From positions 1 to 64,000 of the forward strand of contig NZ_JAOBWS010000004.1 in assembly GCF_025245835.1 (NCBI RefSeq): a stretch of 64,000 bases of DNA, given 5' to 3'. A program made the position numbers and the translations under genes. The notes beneath the pieces were generated by a model, which did no database searches, had not been told where the DNA came from, and worked only from the letters and a program-made list of their open reading frames with translations. Position 1 is the first letter of the stretch; each line of letters begins with the position of its first letter. This DNA is from Rheinheimera sp. 4Y26. Its GTDB lineage: Bacteria; Pseudomonadota; Gammaproteobacteria; Enterobacterales; Alteromonadaceae. Shown piece by piece: positions 16,521-25,193 of this stretch.

Positions 16521-17615
16521 AAACTCAGCCAGCCGAAAGGTTACCAAATCGGTGATGAAATCACTGTCGATGGCCAAAAAGGTTATGTGGCTGGTGTGGA
16601 TGCCAATGGCGAGCCGACATCGATTAGTCATAGTGCGGACAATCTGCGAGTTGAGCGTGAACAGCTTGCAGAGTGGCGAATGCAAGACATGATACAGCAG
16701 CTTCCATCGAATGGTTTTGACCGTTTGAGGGGGGCTGATTCAGGATTTATTGTAAATGATGCTTCAAGAAAGCAGCGCTACGATACTTATTCGAATTCTT
16801 TAGAAAAACTTAAAGATTTTAATTCAAAACAGTTGCGAAAATTGATCAATGGAACGGCATCGATTGAAGATCGAACTATATTAGCCGGTGTCTTAACTGC
16901 CGGGCGAAGTGGCGACGAGCGCTACAGAGCATATCTTGAAAATGTTGATACTCAAATGCTTAACCAGTTATCTAAAGTTGACCGGTTTGAAGTCATGTTT
17001 GATATTTTCGCGACAGGTATCAATCCAAAAAGTACAGAGTTTGAAAAAATTAATGGTGTCTTATATCCATCTATGACGTTTACTGATGGCCCAATTATTG
17101 ATGCTTTATCTGGCACAGAGTCAATCGACTTCGTTAGGCAAAAGCTCTCAGTTGACCCATCCGTTTCACTAGAAAATGTCCGTGGAGCTTGGTTTGACTT
17201 CAGTTACCCTATCAAGCACACCAATCAATGGATGAATAATATGCTTGAAGCAATAGTATCAGGTGGCAATATGTTGGAAGCATATGATCCACGTGGTTAT
17301 AGGGCTATGAATAAAGCTGGTGAAAATTTCTTCGGCAATGTTGGTGGATGGTTTGAATCACGAATTAACTCAACATTGGGTGTGAATTCAAATTGGTCAC
17401 CTAATAATAATTTTGATTGGGATCAGCATTTTATTGGCAGCTACAGTGTTGAGAAAGCTTATATAACTTCAACCACTAGAATGCAAGTTAGAGCATCAAA
17501 TGCAACTTCGTGGAGCTCAATGACTCCATATTTTGCAAATAGTTATACAGATTCTGGCCCATTTAGAACTTTTATCTGGAATTACCATTGGAGCGAGGCT
17601 TTTAATGGCAAATAA
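16500..17615 (+). CDS. Displaced polymorphic-toxin C-terminal module 2, unknown activity
   Basis: The frame is open from before the DAFGNALGNSIVS core; the nearest usable start is TTG at 16500, giving 371 residues. After the core comes a small beta-rich segment (YQIGDEITVDGQKGYVAGVD), a helical region (about 50-190) and an aromatic, Asn/Ser-rich C-terminal part with GNVGGWFESRINSTLG and FDWDQHFIGSY. It shares no tip sequence with module 1. No ribosome site or promoter is evident and the previous module ends in a terminator, so it is probably an unexpressed or recombination-dependent tip. The toxin label is by architecture only; I recognise no catalytic family. Confidence 0.55.
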   Translation: MGNSIVSKLSQPKGYQIGDEITVDGQKGYVAGVDANGEPTSISHSADNLRVEREQLAEWRMQDMIQQLPSNGFDRLRGADSGFIVNDASRKQRYDTYSNSLEKLKDFNSKQLRKLINGTASIEDRTILAGVLTAGRSGDERYRAYLENVDTQMLNQLSKVDRFEVMFDIFATGINPKSTEFEKINGVLYPSMTFTDGPIIDALSGTESIDFVRQKLSVDPSVSLENVRGAWFDFSYPIKHTNQWMNNMLEAIVSGGNMLEAYDPRGYRAMNKAGENFFGNVGGWFESRINSTLGVNSNWSPNNNFDWDQHFIGSYSVEKAYITSTTRMQVRASNATSWSSMTPYFANSYTDSGPFRTFIWNYHWSEAFNGK

Positions 17616-18078
17616 TAAAATTATAGTATTTGGGACGTTGCTGGCATGTTCGTTGGCGGCTTCATTTTTATTAAATCTCAATATTTTTTCTAGGGCAGTT
17701 TCGGATTCGCTTGCAGAGAGTAAAAAAGATGGGGTAATCATTTACGGTATATACATAAGTGATTTTGGTGAGCAATTAACACTTCGTGAAGATGGATCGT
17801 ATACCTATCATAAAGTATTAGTTACTGGGGAGGACTACAAATTCTCTGGCCAGTTTTATTTTTCGGAAGAGGAAAATTTTGAAAGTGGAAAGTTAAACAA
17901 AGTAATTAAGTTTAAGGACTATGCAAGTACATTTGATGCCTGGAAGAACGATAAATCGGTACCGAAGGGTTCCACTTTCCATGTATTTTTTGGTACAACG
18001 GGCTCTGTTAAATTTTGCAATTATGGTGGTTTGCATGGTGATTACAATTGTTTTAGACCTGTCAAAGAGCTTCGATAA
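17605..18078 (+). CDS. Candidate immunity protein 2, signal-anchor type
   Basis: A 157-residue protein begins at ATG 17605 with GAGG six bases upstream, overlapping the putative toxin by 11 bp. Residues about 5-27 (IIVFGTLLACSLAASFLLNL) form a hydrophobic segment, then a predicted soluble domain with an FYFSEEENFESGK stretch. It resembles the module 1 partner in size, AT-rich codon use and topology but not in sequence. Function as an immunity protein is inferred from position. A longer frame from 17533 is rejected for lack of a ribosome site. Confidence 0.55.
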   Translation: MANNKIIVFGTLLACSLAASFLLNLNIFSRAVSDSLAESKKDGVIIYGIYISDFGEQLTLREDGSYTYHKVLVTGEDYKFSGQFYFSEEENFESGKLNKVIKFKDYASTFDAWKNDKSVPKGSTFHVFFGTTGSVKFCNYGGLHGDYNCFRPVKELR

Positions 18079-18102
18079 ATCAAGGCTGCATTAAATTGAT
18101 TG

Positions 18103-18132
18103 AGCCCCTTCGTTGAAACAGGGGCTTTGTTT
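18103..18132 (+). terminator. Terminator closing toxin module 2
   Basis: AGCCCC (18103-18108) pairs with GGGGCT (18121-18126), followed by TTGTTTTA. It has the same place relative to the next core copy as the terminator at 16448. Confidence 0.8.
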
Positions 18133-18137
18133 TACCC

Positions 18138-18183
18138 GATGCATTTGGCAATGCGTTGGGTAAACGGAAAAACGAATGTCTCC
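18138..18183 (+). pseudogene. Toxin-module core sequence, copy 3, without a module
   Basis: GATGCATTTGGCAATGCG opens the same core as copies 1 and 2. After DAFGNALG the frame is disrupted by extra bases and reads KRKNECLR then stop. The DNA rejoins the core consensus at TGTCTCC, so a small insertion of roughly seven bases broke it. No tip or partner gene follows. Confidence 0.75.
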
Positions 18184-18295
18184 GGTAAATTGAGGTGACG
18201 TTTTGCACCCAACGCAGCAGACGTTTTATTTGAGCGGTCCGGCAACGCTCCGCTTGTTTATTGCGAACATCAAATGGCGGGTAGAACCTGCAAAT

Positions 18296-18389
18296 TTCAG
18301 TTACAAAAAACCGACATCAAGCTGGCTTTTAAGTTGGCAGCTTGAGTCGCCCGGTTTTTTTGAGAGCGAACCGGCGACCTTCGGGTTAT
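18296..18389 (-). repeat. Degenerate tRNA-fMet/terminator repeat unit A
   Basis: On the minus strand this unit has sequence like the anticodon-loop-to-T-arm part of tRNA-fMet (plus-strand anchor CGACCTTCGGGTTAT), a CCCGG/TTTTTT-interrupted middle, and a copy of the tRNA terminator hairpin. No acceptor-stem pairing is possible, so it is not a functional tRNA. Confidence 0.75.
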
Positions 18390-18420
18390 CTGTTCGGCAT
18401 GTCTGTTGTCATTACCAAAT

Positions 18421-18513
18421 TTCAGATACAAAAAAACCGACATCAAGTCGGCCTTTAAGTTGGTTGCTGGAGTCGCCCGGTGTTTTAGACAGCGAACCGG
18501 CGATCTTCGGGTG
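18421..18513 (-). repeat. Degenerate tRNA-fMet/terminator repeat unit B
   Basis: Second copy of the same unit, 126 bp after unit A measured at the shared CCGACATCAAG. It is the most altered in the tRNA-like part (GATCTTCGGGTGG). Confidence 0.75.
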
Positions 18514-18535
18514 GTGAAGCAGTGAGCCTGAATTT

Positions 18536-18628
18536 TAGATACAAAAAAACCGACATCAAGTCGGCTTTTAAGTTGGTTGCTGGAGTCGCCCGGTTTTTTT
18601 GAGAGCGAACCGACGACCTTCGGGTTAT
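18536..18628 (-). repeat. Degenerate tRNA-fMet/terminator repeat unit C
   Basis: Third copy, closest in sequence to the intact gene in its GAACCGACGACCTTCGGGTTAT-like end, though the T-arm/acceptor region carries the same CCCGG/T-rich replacement as units A and B. Confidence 0.75.
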
Positions 18629-18673
18629 TTATTTCGAGTACCAAAGTACAGATACAACCCTGAATTTCAGATA

Positions 18674-18700
18674 CAAAAAAACCGACATCAAGTCGGCTTT
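18674..18700 (-). terminator. Terminator of the tRNA-fMet pair
   Basis: On the minus strand GCCGAC-TTGAT-GTCGGT is followed by seven T directly after the tRNA 3' end. The same hairpin is repeated in units A to C. Confidence 0.85.
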
Positions 18701-18705
18701 TAAGT

Positions 18706-18782
<77 letters not shown>

Positions 18783-18866
18783 TCCGAAAATTACATTTGA
18801 GCAGATAATGTAATTGTTCTACTGCAATGATTTTTATTGTCTGAACCTTGTTAAGTTTCAGCAAGT

Positions 18867-18943
<77 letters not shown>

Positions 18944-18961
18944 TCCGTCATTGCGGGGCGC

Positions 18962-18990
18962 ATCTTATGGTTTTTAACTGCTGATGGCAA
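18962..18990 (-). promoter_or_regulatory. Sigma-70 promoter of the tRNA-fMet genes
   Basis: On the minus strand TTGCCA (18985-18990) and TAAGAT (18962-18967) are separated by 17 bp and followed by the GC-rich discriminator GCGCCCCGC, typical of stringently controlled stable RNA promoters. Confidence 0.75.
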
Positions 18991-19137
18991 GTCACAATTT
19001 TGATTTAGCGGCTATTTTGCAACTGACTGCTGCTTTAATCGGCAATCTGCTGCTTTATTGGCTGATCCCAACTAAATTAGCCACCAAATGCAGCCGTGAA
19101 GCGCAAAAACGCACGGCGGATTTAACAAAGCTTCTGC

Positions 19138-19143
19138 TATAAT
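19138..19143 (+). promoter_or_regulatory. Minus-10 box upstream of rlmL
   Basis: TATAAT lies 30 bp before the rlmL start. No good minus-35 hexamer stands at the usual distance. Confidence 0.5.
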
Positions 19144-19172
19144 GCGCGCCAATTTGCCAAAAGGTAGTGTAT

Positions 19173-21293
19173 ATGCAGGAATTCTGGGCCTTAACCTCGA
19201 AAGGGGTTGAAGAAGTGTTAGCCACCGAAATTAAACAACATGGCGGTGAAGTTGTAAAACTGGGTTTGGGTATGGTGCGTTTTACCGCCACGACCGAAAC
19301 CGCCTATCGTTTGTGTTTATGGTCGCGGCTGGCCACCCGGATCATGCGCCAGATAGCAGCTGTGGCTATTGATGAACAAAGTGATGTTTATCAGGTCGCA
19401 AGCGCCATTGACTGGTCGCAGTATATGAAGGTGAACCAAAGCTTAGCGCTGGAGTGTGTGGGCAAACACCCAACTATCGATAACACCCAGTTTGGCGCTA
19501 TGCGCGTGAAAGATGCGATTTGCGACCAATTTCGCAATAAAACCGGCGAAAGACCCAATGTGGACAGGCTGGAGCCTGATGTCCGTTTTCAGCTGAGGAT
19601 GGAGCGCACCCATTTTTATTTTGCCCAGGATTTTTCCGGCCCTTCGTTACATCAGCGTGGTTACCGTAAAGAGCAGGGCGAAGCGCCTTTAAAAGAACAT
19701 CTGGCGGCAGCACTGCTTATTCGCTCCGGCTGGCAGTTTAACCAGCCGCTGCTCGACCCATTTTGTGGCTCCGGCACTTTATTAATTGAAGCGGCTTTAA
19801 TGGCCCGTAATCTGGCGCCTGGTTTAAAACGTCCGCATTTTGCATTTGAAAAACTGCAGGATTTTGACGCCTCTTTATGGCACCAGTTGCGTGCCGACGC
19901 TTTAGCGGCGCGCCGCGCTATTGAACCTGGTGTGCGTTTTATTGGTTTTGACCTGGATAGCCGCTCGCTGGAAAAAGCACGGCAAAATGCCAACAGAGCA
20001 GGGCTCAGTGATTTAATTGAGCTAAAACAAGGTGATGCCACCAGGCTTGAAGCTATTGAAGGCCTGACACCAGGTGTGATTGTGACCAACCCGCCTTATG
20101 GTGAGCGGTTAAGTGATTTACCTGCGCTTATTCCGGTGTATGCCGAATTTTCGCTTAGGTTAAAACAACATTTTGCCGGTTGGCGTTTGGCGGTTATCAC
20201 CTCCAACAGCGACTTATTGCGGGCGCTGAAATTATCCAAACTGAAAAACTATAAGTTTAACAACGGTCCGCTGGAATGTGACTTTAGCTTGTTTGATCTC
20301 ACCGAAAAACAGGTGCAGGTGAACAGTGCAGCGCCAGCGCAGTTTTTTGCCGAAAGTGATTCTTTTGCCAACAGACTAAAGAAAAACGTGAAGCAACTGG
20401 AAAAGTGGGCCAAACGCGAGAATATCAGCTGTTATCGTTTGTATGATGCTGATATTCCGGAATATAACGTCGCCGTTGACTGGTACGACGGTGAAGTGGT
20501 GATCCATGAATACGCAGCGCCCGCTAATGTTGATGAGCAGATAGCACAAAAACGTTTATTTGATATTGTGAATTTAACACCCAAGGTGCTGGGTATTCCG
20601 GCCGACAAAATGGTGCTGAAAGTTCGCGAAAAACAAAAAGGCAAAGAGCAGTACCAGGTGCTGGCCAAAGCCGGTCAGTACAAAGTGGTTAGCGAATATG
20701 GTGCTAAGTTCTGGGTGAACCTGCGTGATTATCTTGATACCGGTTTGTTTTTGGATCACCGCGTGACCCGTCGTGCTATTCAACAACAAAGTAAAAACAA
20801 AGCGGTGTTAAACCTGTTTGCCTACACCGGCACAGCCTCAGTGCATGCAGCCCTTGGTGGCGCTCGTAATGTCACCACTGTTGATATGTCTAACACTTAC
20901 CTCGACTGGGCCAAACGCAATTTTGAATTAAATCAGCTCAGTGGCAAACAGTATCAGTTTGTACAGGACAACGTGCTGGATTGGCTTAAAGGCTGTAAAA
21001 ACCAGTTTGATCTGATTTTTGTAGACCCACCCACTTTTTCCAACTCAAAACGGATGGAAGATACCTGGGATGTGCAACGTGACCATGTAAAACTTTTGAA
21101 TATGCTGACGACTTTGGTGGCGCCAGGCGGCAAGGTGATCTTCTCCAACAACAAACGCCGTTTTAAGCTGGACTACGACGCGCTACAACAAGCCGGCTGG
21201 CAGATCAAAGATATCTCCGCTGCCAGTTTGCCGGAAGATTTTAAACGTAATGTGCATATTCATGTTTGTTTTGAACTGACACGGGCAGCCTGA
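19173..21293 (+). CDS. rlmL: Bifunctional 23S rRNA methyltransferase RlmKL
   Basis: The 706-residue protein has a THUMP domain (about 45-155), a first methyltransferase domain with NPPYGERL that makes m2G2445, and a second with LNLFAYTGTASVHAALGGA and DPPTFSNSK that makes m7G2069. Length matches the E. coli fusion (702). The ATG at 19173 is chosen because AAGG (19161-19164) is eight bases upstream; an in-frame GTG at 19167 is too close to it. The stop overlaps the glutaredoxin-like start by one base, starting an operon with uup and the DUF3466 gene. Confidence 0.96.
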   Translation: MQEFWALTSKGVEEVLATEIKQHGGEVVKLGLGMVRFTATTETAYRLCLWSRLATRIMRQIAAVAIDEQSDVYQVASAIDWSQYMKVNQSLALECVGKHPTIDNTQFGAMRVKDAICDQFRNKTGERPNVDRLEPDVRFQLRMERTHFYFAQDFSGPSLHQRGYRKEQGEAPLKEHLAAALLIRSGWQFNQPLLDPFCGSGTLLIEAALMARNLAPGLKRPHFAFEKLQDFDASLWHQLRADALAARRAIEPGVRFIGFDLDSRSLEKARQNANRAGLSDLIELKQGDATRLEAIEGLTPGVIVTNPPYGERLSDLPALIPVYAEFSLRLKQHFAGWRLAVITSNSDLLRALKLSKLKNYKFNNGPLECDFSLFDLTEKQVQVNSAAPAQFFAESDSFANRLKKNVKQLEKWAKRENISCYRLYDADIPEYNVAVDWYDGEVVIHEYAAPANVDEQIAQKRLFDIVNLTPKVLGIPADKMVLKVREKQKGKEQYQVLAKAGQYKVVSEYGAKFWVNLRDYLDTGLFLDHRVTRRAIQQQSKNKAVLNLFAYTGTASVHAALGGARNVTTVDMSNTYLDWAKRNFELNQLSGKQYQFVQDNVLDWLKGCKNQFDLIFVDPPTFSNSKRMEDTWDVQRDHVKLLNMLTTLVAPGGKVIFSNNKRRFKLDYDALQQAGWQIKDISAASLPEDFKRNVHIHVCFELTRAA

Positions 21294-21529
21294 TGCAAGC
21301 AGTGACTTTATACAGCACCTGGGGCTGCCATTTGTGTGAAGAGGCCGAGGCGCTACTTAAGCAGGCCGCTGTCAATTTTCAGCTGGTTGATATAGTCGAC
21401 GACGAGCAGGCTTTTGCCACATTTCGGCTGCATATTCCGGTGGTTGCAATAGAACAACAATATTTGTACTGGCCTTTTGACCTGGATGCCCTGACGGCTT
21501 TTGTCAAAACTCACAGTAATAAAGGATAA
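21293..21529 (+). CDS. Glutaredoxin-family (DUF836-like) protein
   Basis: This 78-residue thioredoxin-fold protein has a CHLC redox motif at residues 13-16 (WGCHLCEEA), the cis-proline region HIPVVAI near 48-54, and a short C-terminal helix. Small proteins of this type in gammaproteobacteria are commonly found between rlmL and uup. The start overlaps the rlmL stop, indicating translational coupling, and uup starts four bases after its stop. The substrate is unknown. Confidence 0.85.
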   Translation: MQAVTLYSTWGCHLCEEAEALLKQAAVNFQLVDIVDDEQAFATFRLHIPVVAIEQQYLYWPFDLDALTAFVKTHSNKG

Positions 21530-21533
21530 GAGT

Positions 21534-23456
21534 GTGGAATTATTACGTTTTCAGCAAGCGAGTTTAGCTTTTGGCACCAACCCTGTGCTGGATAAAGTCG
21601 ACTTTAGTTTATTCGCCGGTGAGCGGGTGTGTTTAGTCGGCCGCAACGGTGCCGGTAAATCCACCATGCTGAAATTGCTGACCGGTCAGCAGAATCTAGA
21701 TGATGGCCAGATAGTTAAGCAAAACAATGTGTTATTAAGCCGCTTGGAGCAAGACCCGCCAGCACGGGTGGATGTAAAAATTGCCGATTTTATCCGTGAA
21801 GGCGCCGGTGATTTAGCGCAAAAGCTGCATGATTTTTATCAGTTATCTGACCATTTAAGCGAAGCAACAGATGCCCAGATGCACCATTTTGGCGAGTTAC
21901 AGGCCGAACTGGACGCCCGTGATGGCTGGCAGCTGGAAGCCCGTATTCTGCAACTGTGCGAACAGTTCGAAATGAACCCCGAAGCAACTTTGGCGTCACT
22001 TTCTGGCGGTTGGCTGCGTAAAGCGGCTTTAGCCCGTGCCTTGGTGGCAAAACCCAATATTCTGCTGCTCGATGAGCCGACTAACCATCTGGATGTGGCG
22101 GCTATTCAGTGGCTGGAGCAGTTTTTAATTAATTTTAGCGGCGCCATTATTTTTGTATCACACGACCGGGCTTTTATCCGCGCTGTGGCTACCCGCATTA
22201 TTGATTTAGACCGTGGCATTTTAACCTCACATCCTGGCAACTACGCTGAGTATCTGGAGCGTAAACAAAAAATGCTGGAAGTTGAGCAGTCGCATAACGC
22301 CTTGTTTGATAAAAAGCTGGCCGAAGAAGAAGTGTGGATCCGTCAGGGCATTAAAGCCCGCCGTACCCGTAATGAAGGCAGGGTGCGGGCGTTAAAAGAG
22401 CTGCGAAAAGAGCGGGCGGCCAGGGTTGAACAGTTGGGTAAAGTTGATTTTGCCATCGAGCAGGCGGCTAAATCAGGCAAGCTGGTGTTTGAAGGTAAAA
22501 AGCTGAATTTGTCCTTTGATGGCAAAAAAGTAATGGACGATCTGGATCTGTTACTGATGCGCGGTGACCGTGTTGCGTTAGTTGGGCCAAACGGTGTCGG
22601 TAAATCCAGCCTGATCAAAGTGTTACTGGACGAATATCAGGTGGAATCCGGTGAAGTCAAACGCGGCACCAATTTAGAAGTCGCCTATTTTGATCAACAC
22701 CGCATGGCGCTGGATTTAGACAAAACAGTGCAGGACAACGTGGCCGATGGCCGTCAGGAAATTACCCAAAACGGTAATACCCGTCATGTGCTGAGTTATT
22801 TGCAGGACTTTTTATTTGCGCCAGCACGCGCCCGTACCCCGGTGCGGGCTTTATCCGGTGGTGAAAAGAACCGTTTATTGCTGGCGCGGCTTTTTGCCAA
22901 ACCAAGCAATTTACTTATTCTCGACGAACCGACCAACGATCTGGACGTAGAAACGCTGGAACTGCTCGAAGACATTCTGGAGCAGTATCAGGGCACTGTG
23001 ATTCTGGTCAGCCACGACCGGGAATTTGTGAATAACACAGTCACCAGTTCTTTGTGGTTTGCCGGTGAAGGCAAAATTATTGATATTGCCGGCGACTATA
23101 ACGACGTAGTTGCCTATCAGCAGCGTTATCAGCAACAAACGAAAACAGTTGTCAAACCACAAGTTTCTGCTGAAATCAAAGCCGAACCTGTGGTACAAAC
23201 TGCAGCAGCAACTTCAGCATTAAATACCAAGAAGTTATCTTATAAAGAAAAACGCGAACTGGAATTATTGCCTGCTTTGATTGAAAGCCTGGATGCTGAA
23301 CTCAGCAGCCTGCAAAGCAAGGTCAATGATCCAGATTTTTTCCGGCAAAGCGCCGAAGCCACCACAGCTATATTGAACCAATTGCAGCAGACCGAGTCGA
23401 AGCTGGCGCACGCATACGAGCGTTGGGAACAATTAGAAGCATTAAACCAGCAGTAG
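21534..23456 (+). CDS. uup: ABC-F ATPase Uup
   Basis: This 640-residue ABC-F protein has two ATPase domains. The first has Walker A GRNGAGKST, signature LSGGW and Walker [13 protein letters not shown]; the second has GPNGVGKSS, LSGGEKNR and LLILDEPTNDLD. They are joined by a linker rich in charged residues (about 240-310) and followed by a C-terminal coiled coil (about 560-640) known in Uup to bind DNA. Uup acts on ribosomes or precise transposon excision. The GTG at 21534 is chosen, with AAGG eight bases upstream; upstream TTG codons lie inside the preceding gene. Confidence 0.93.
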   Translation: MELLRFQQASLAFGTNPVLDKVDFSLFAGERVCLVGRNGAGKSTMLKLLTGQQNLDDGQIVKQNNVLLSRLEQDPPARVDVKIADFIREGAGDLAQKLHDFYQLSDHLSEATDAQMHHFGELQAELDARDGWQLEARILQLCEQFEMNPEATLASLSGGWLRKAALARALVAKPNILLLDEPTNHLDVAAIQWLEQFLINFSGAIIFVSHDRAFIRAVATRIIDLDRGILTSHPGNYAEYLERKQKMLEVEQSHNALFDKKLAEEEVWIRQGIKARRTRNEGRVRALKELRKERAARVEQLGKVDFAIEQAAKSGKLVFEGKKLNLSFDGKKVMDDLDLLLMRGDRVALVGPNGVGKSSLIKVLLDEYQVESGEVKRGTNLEVAYFDQHRMALDLDKTVQDNVADGRQEITQNGNTRHVLSYLQDFLFAPARARTPVRALSGGEKNRLLLARLFAKPSNLLILDEPTNDLDVETLELLEDILEQYQGTVILVSHDREFVNNTVTSSLWFAGEGKIIDIAGDYNDVVAYQQRYQQQTKTVVKPQVSAEIKAEPVVQTAAATSALNTKKLSYKEKRELELLPALIESLDAELSSLQSKVNDPDFFRQSAEATTAILNQLQQTESKLAHAYERWEQLEALNQQ

Positions 23457-23468
23457 TAGGGGATTTGA

Positions 23469-25193
23469 ATGAAATTAACGCCTATTTTTTTCGCAATGTT
23501 ACCGGCTTTATCGGTATTTGCGACTCAGGCTGAAGTCTACCAGGTTGTTGAACTTGGTCCTGTCGACGGTTACAAATCAAGTTTTTCTTCGGCAATCAAT
23601 AACAGTAATCAGGCAGTGGGTACTATAACGGGTCAGTTTAATTTCCCTGTGGATTTAACTTATGTTGATTTTACCAACTCAGCCATTACCTCGGCCCTGA
23701 CTGCTGCTGAAATTGAAGAAGTCAAAAAAGGCAATATTAATGACAAGGCGCAAACGGCCCTGCTGAACTATCTGCAGGCTTCTGTCAATGACTATAAGGC
23801 ACAACGTTTTAGTGACGCTTTTGCCAGCCGTTTAGATAACAAACAACTGCTGAAATTAAGAGAAACAGCACCAGTTCAGACCAACTATGAATATCTGACC
23901 GATATCAATGATTTGGGGCAAATTGCAGGTTATGCCAGCGCGCCTTTTAGTGTACAGAGTTTTACCCCGGCAGTGACCGAAACAACACCCAACCCGGCGG
24001 CGCAGAGATTGTGGGTGCCGCAACCAGGTTATGTGTTGGGCACTGTCATGACCAATGGCGTGACTGAAACTTTGCCTCCACTTTATACCAATTATGGTGG
24101 TGGTTTCTCAGTAGCCCGGGCTATTAGTAACAATGGCAAAGTGGTGGGTTATGGTAGCGTTTCGATGACAGATGCCACCATCAGTGCCATCACTACCGCA
24201 TGTGTTGGTAAAACTGAACCTGTTGCGCTCTGTTATCACAGCATTGTCAGCAGTCCGCAGAGTATGGCTTATATTAATAACGGCCTGGCTTGGCAGTTGG
24301 ATGCCAATGGTAAACCGGCTGCTCCGGTACAGTTAGGTTACCTGGGTGATAAAAATACCGGCCTGGCCCATACCAGAACTGATTACCCGGCAGTGCAGTA
24401 CACGTCCATACCAAATGAAGTTAATGACGCTGGCCTGATTGTCGGCAGTTCTATTTACACCGACAGCACTGACATTCGTTTTAGCCCATTTAGCTTTCGC
24501 GATGAGATTTATACCGTCACTCAAGCCACTGTATTTAGCGGCTCTGAGGTGAAACCACTGCTTGATGCAAAAGAATGGGAATTCAGCAACGCTGTGGATG
24601 TGAATAATAAAAACATCATTGTCGGTGTGGCGCAGCAAAAGTGGTATACCTATGCCCAGTCGCGAACTGCACAAAAACTCTTTGTTTATGACTACAACAG
24701 TAAAACCGTGAGTTTCCCGAATGCATTGTTTGCAACAGCCAATACCATTCCGGAAGCGTTAAACGACAATAATCTGGTAGTAGGTACCACAGAGGCATAC
24801 ACTGAGCAGTCTTCTTCCCGCCGCAATGTGGCGTTTTTATACGACATCAGCACAGATAAATTTACCAACCTCAATACCATGCTCAAATGTGACGCCGGTT
24901 ATACACTAGTGTCAGCGATGGATATTAACGAAAAAAATGTGATTCTGGCCACAGCAGTCAAAGCTGTTGATAAAAAGGACAGTCAGGGCAATGTGGTCAA
25001 AGACAGTGCCGGCAATGTGGTGCGTGAAGAAGTTGCTGTAGCGGTGCAATTAAATCCGGTGGCTGGCGGGACTATCGACAACTGTAGTCCAGCCGAAGAT
25101 GCGGGTTACGAGCGTAAAGGCGGTAGCACAGGTATGGTGGCGTTATCTTTATTAGCGCTGGCAGGTCTTCTGCGCAGACGCGTGCTGCGTTAA
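23469..25193 (+). CDS. DUF3466 family secreted protein with GlyGly-CTERM-like tail
   Basis: The 574-residue protein has a signal peptide (cleavage after about residue 21, QAE) and a repetitive extracellular body. In the body, motifs of the form INNSNQAVG, INDLGQIAGYA, ISNNGKVVGYG and VNDAGLIVGSS recur, like the HAF/extracellular-repeat beta-propeller type. The tail GGSTGMVALSLLALAGLLRRR has the Gly-rich start, hydrophobic stretch and basic end of a GlyGly-CTERM sorting signal, processed by rhombosortase. It follows uup by 12 bp with an AGGGGA ribosome site, as in related genomes. Function is unknown. Confidence 0.85.
   Translation: MKLTPIFFAMLPALSVFATQAEVYQVVELGPVDGYKSSFSSAINNSNQAVGTITGQFNFPVDLTYVDFTNSAITSALTAAEIEEVKKGNINDKAQTALLNYLQASVNDYKAQRFSDAFASRLDNKQLLKLRETAPVQTNYEYLTDINDLGQIAGYASAPFSVQSFTPAVTETTPNPAAQRLWVPQPGYVLGTVMTNGVTETLPPLYTNYGGGFSVARAISNNGKVVGYGSVSMTDATISAITTACVGKTEPVALCYHSIVSSPQSMAYINNGLAWQLDANGKPAAPVQLGYLGDKNTGLAHTRTDYPAVQYTSIPNEVNDAGLIVGSSIYTDSTDIRFSPFSFRDEIYTVTQATVFSGSEVKPLLDAKEWEFSNAVDVNNKNIIVGVAQQKWYTYAQSRTAQKLFVYDYNSKTVSFPNALFATANTIPEALNDNNLVVGTTEAYTEQSSSRRNVAFLYDISTDKFTNLNTMLKCDAGYTLVSAMDINEKNVILATAVKAVDKKDSQGNVVKDSAGNVVREEVAVAVQLNPVAGGTIDNCSPAEDAGYERKGGSTGMVALSLLALAGLLRRRVLR

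Noticed and set aside
14765-18183. Integron cassette array
   Set aside because: There are no attC-like palindromes and no integrase; the shared element is protein-coding and in frame with the downstream gene.
18297-18644. Open frame on the minus strand containing NPKVVGS
   Set aside because: This is the well-known false translation of tRNA sequence; the frame lies in the tRNA-like repeats.
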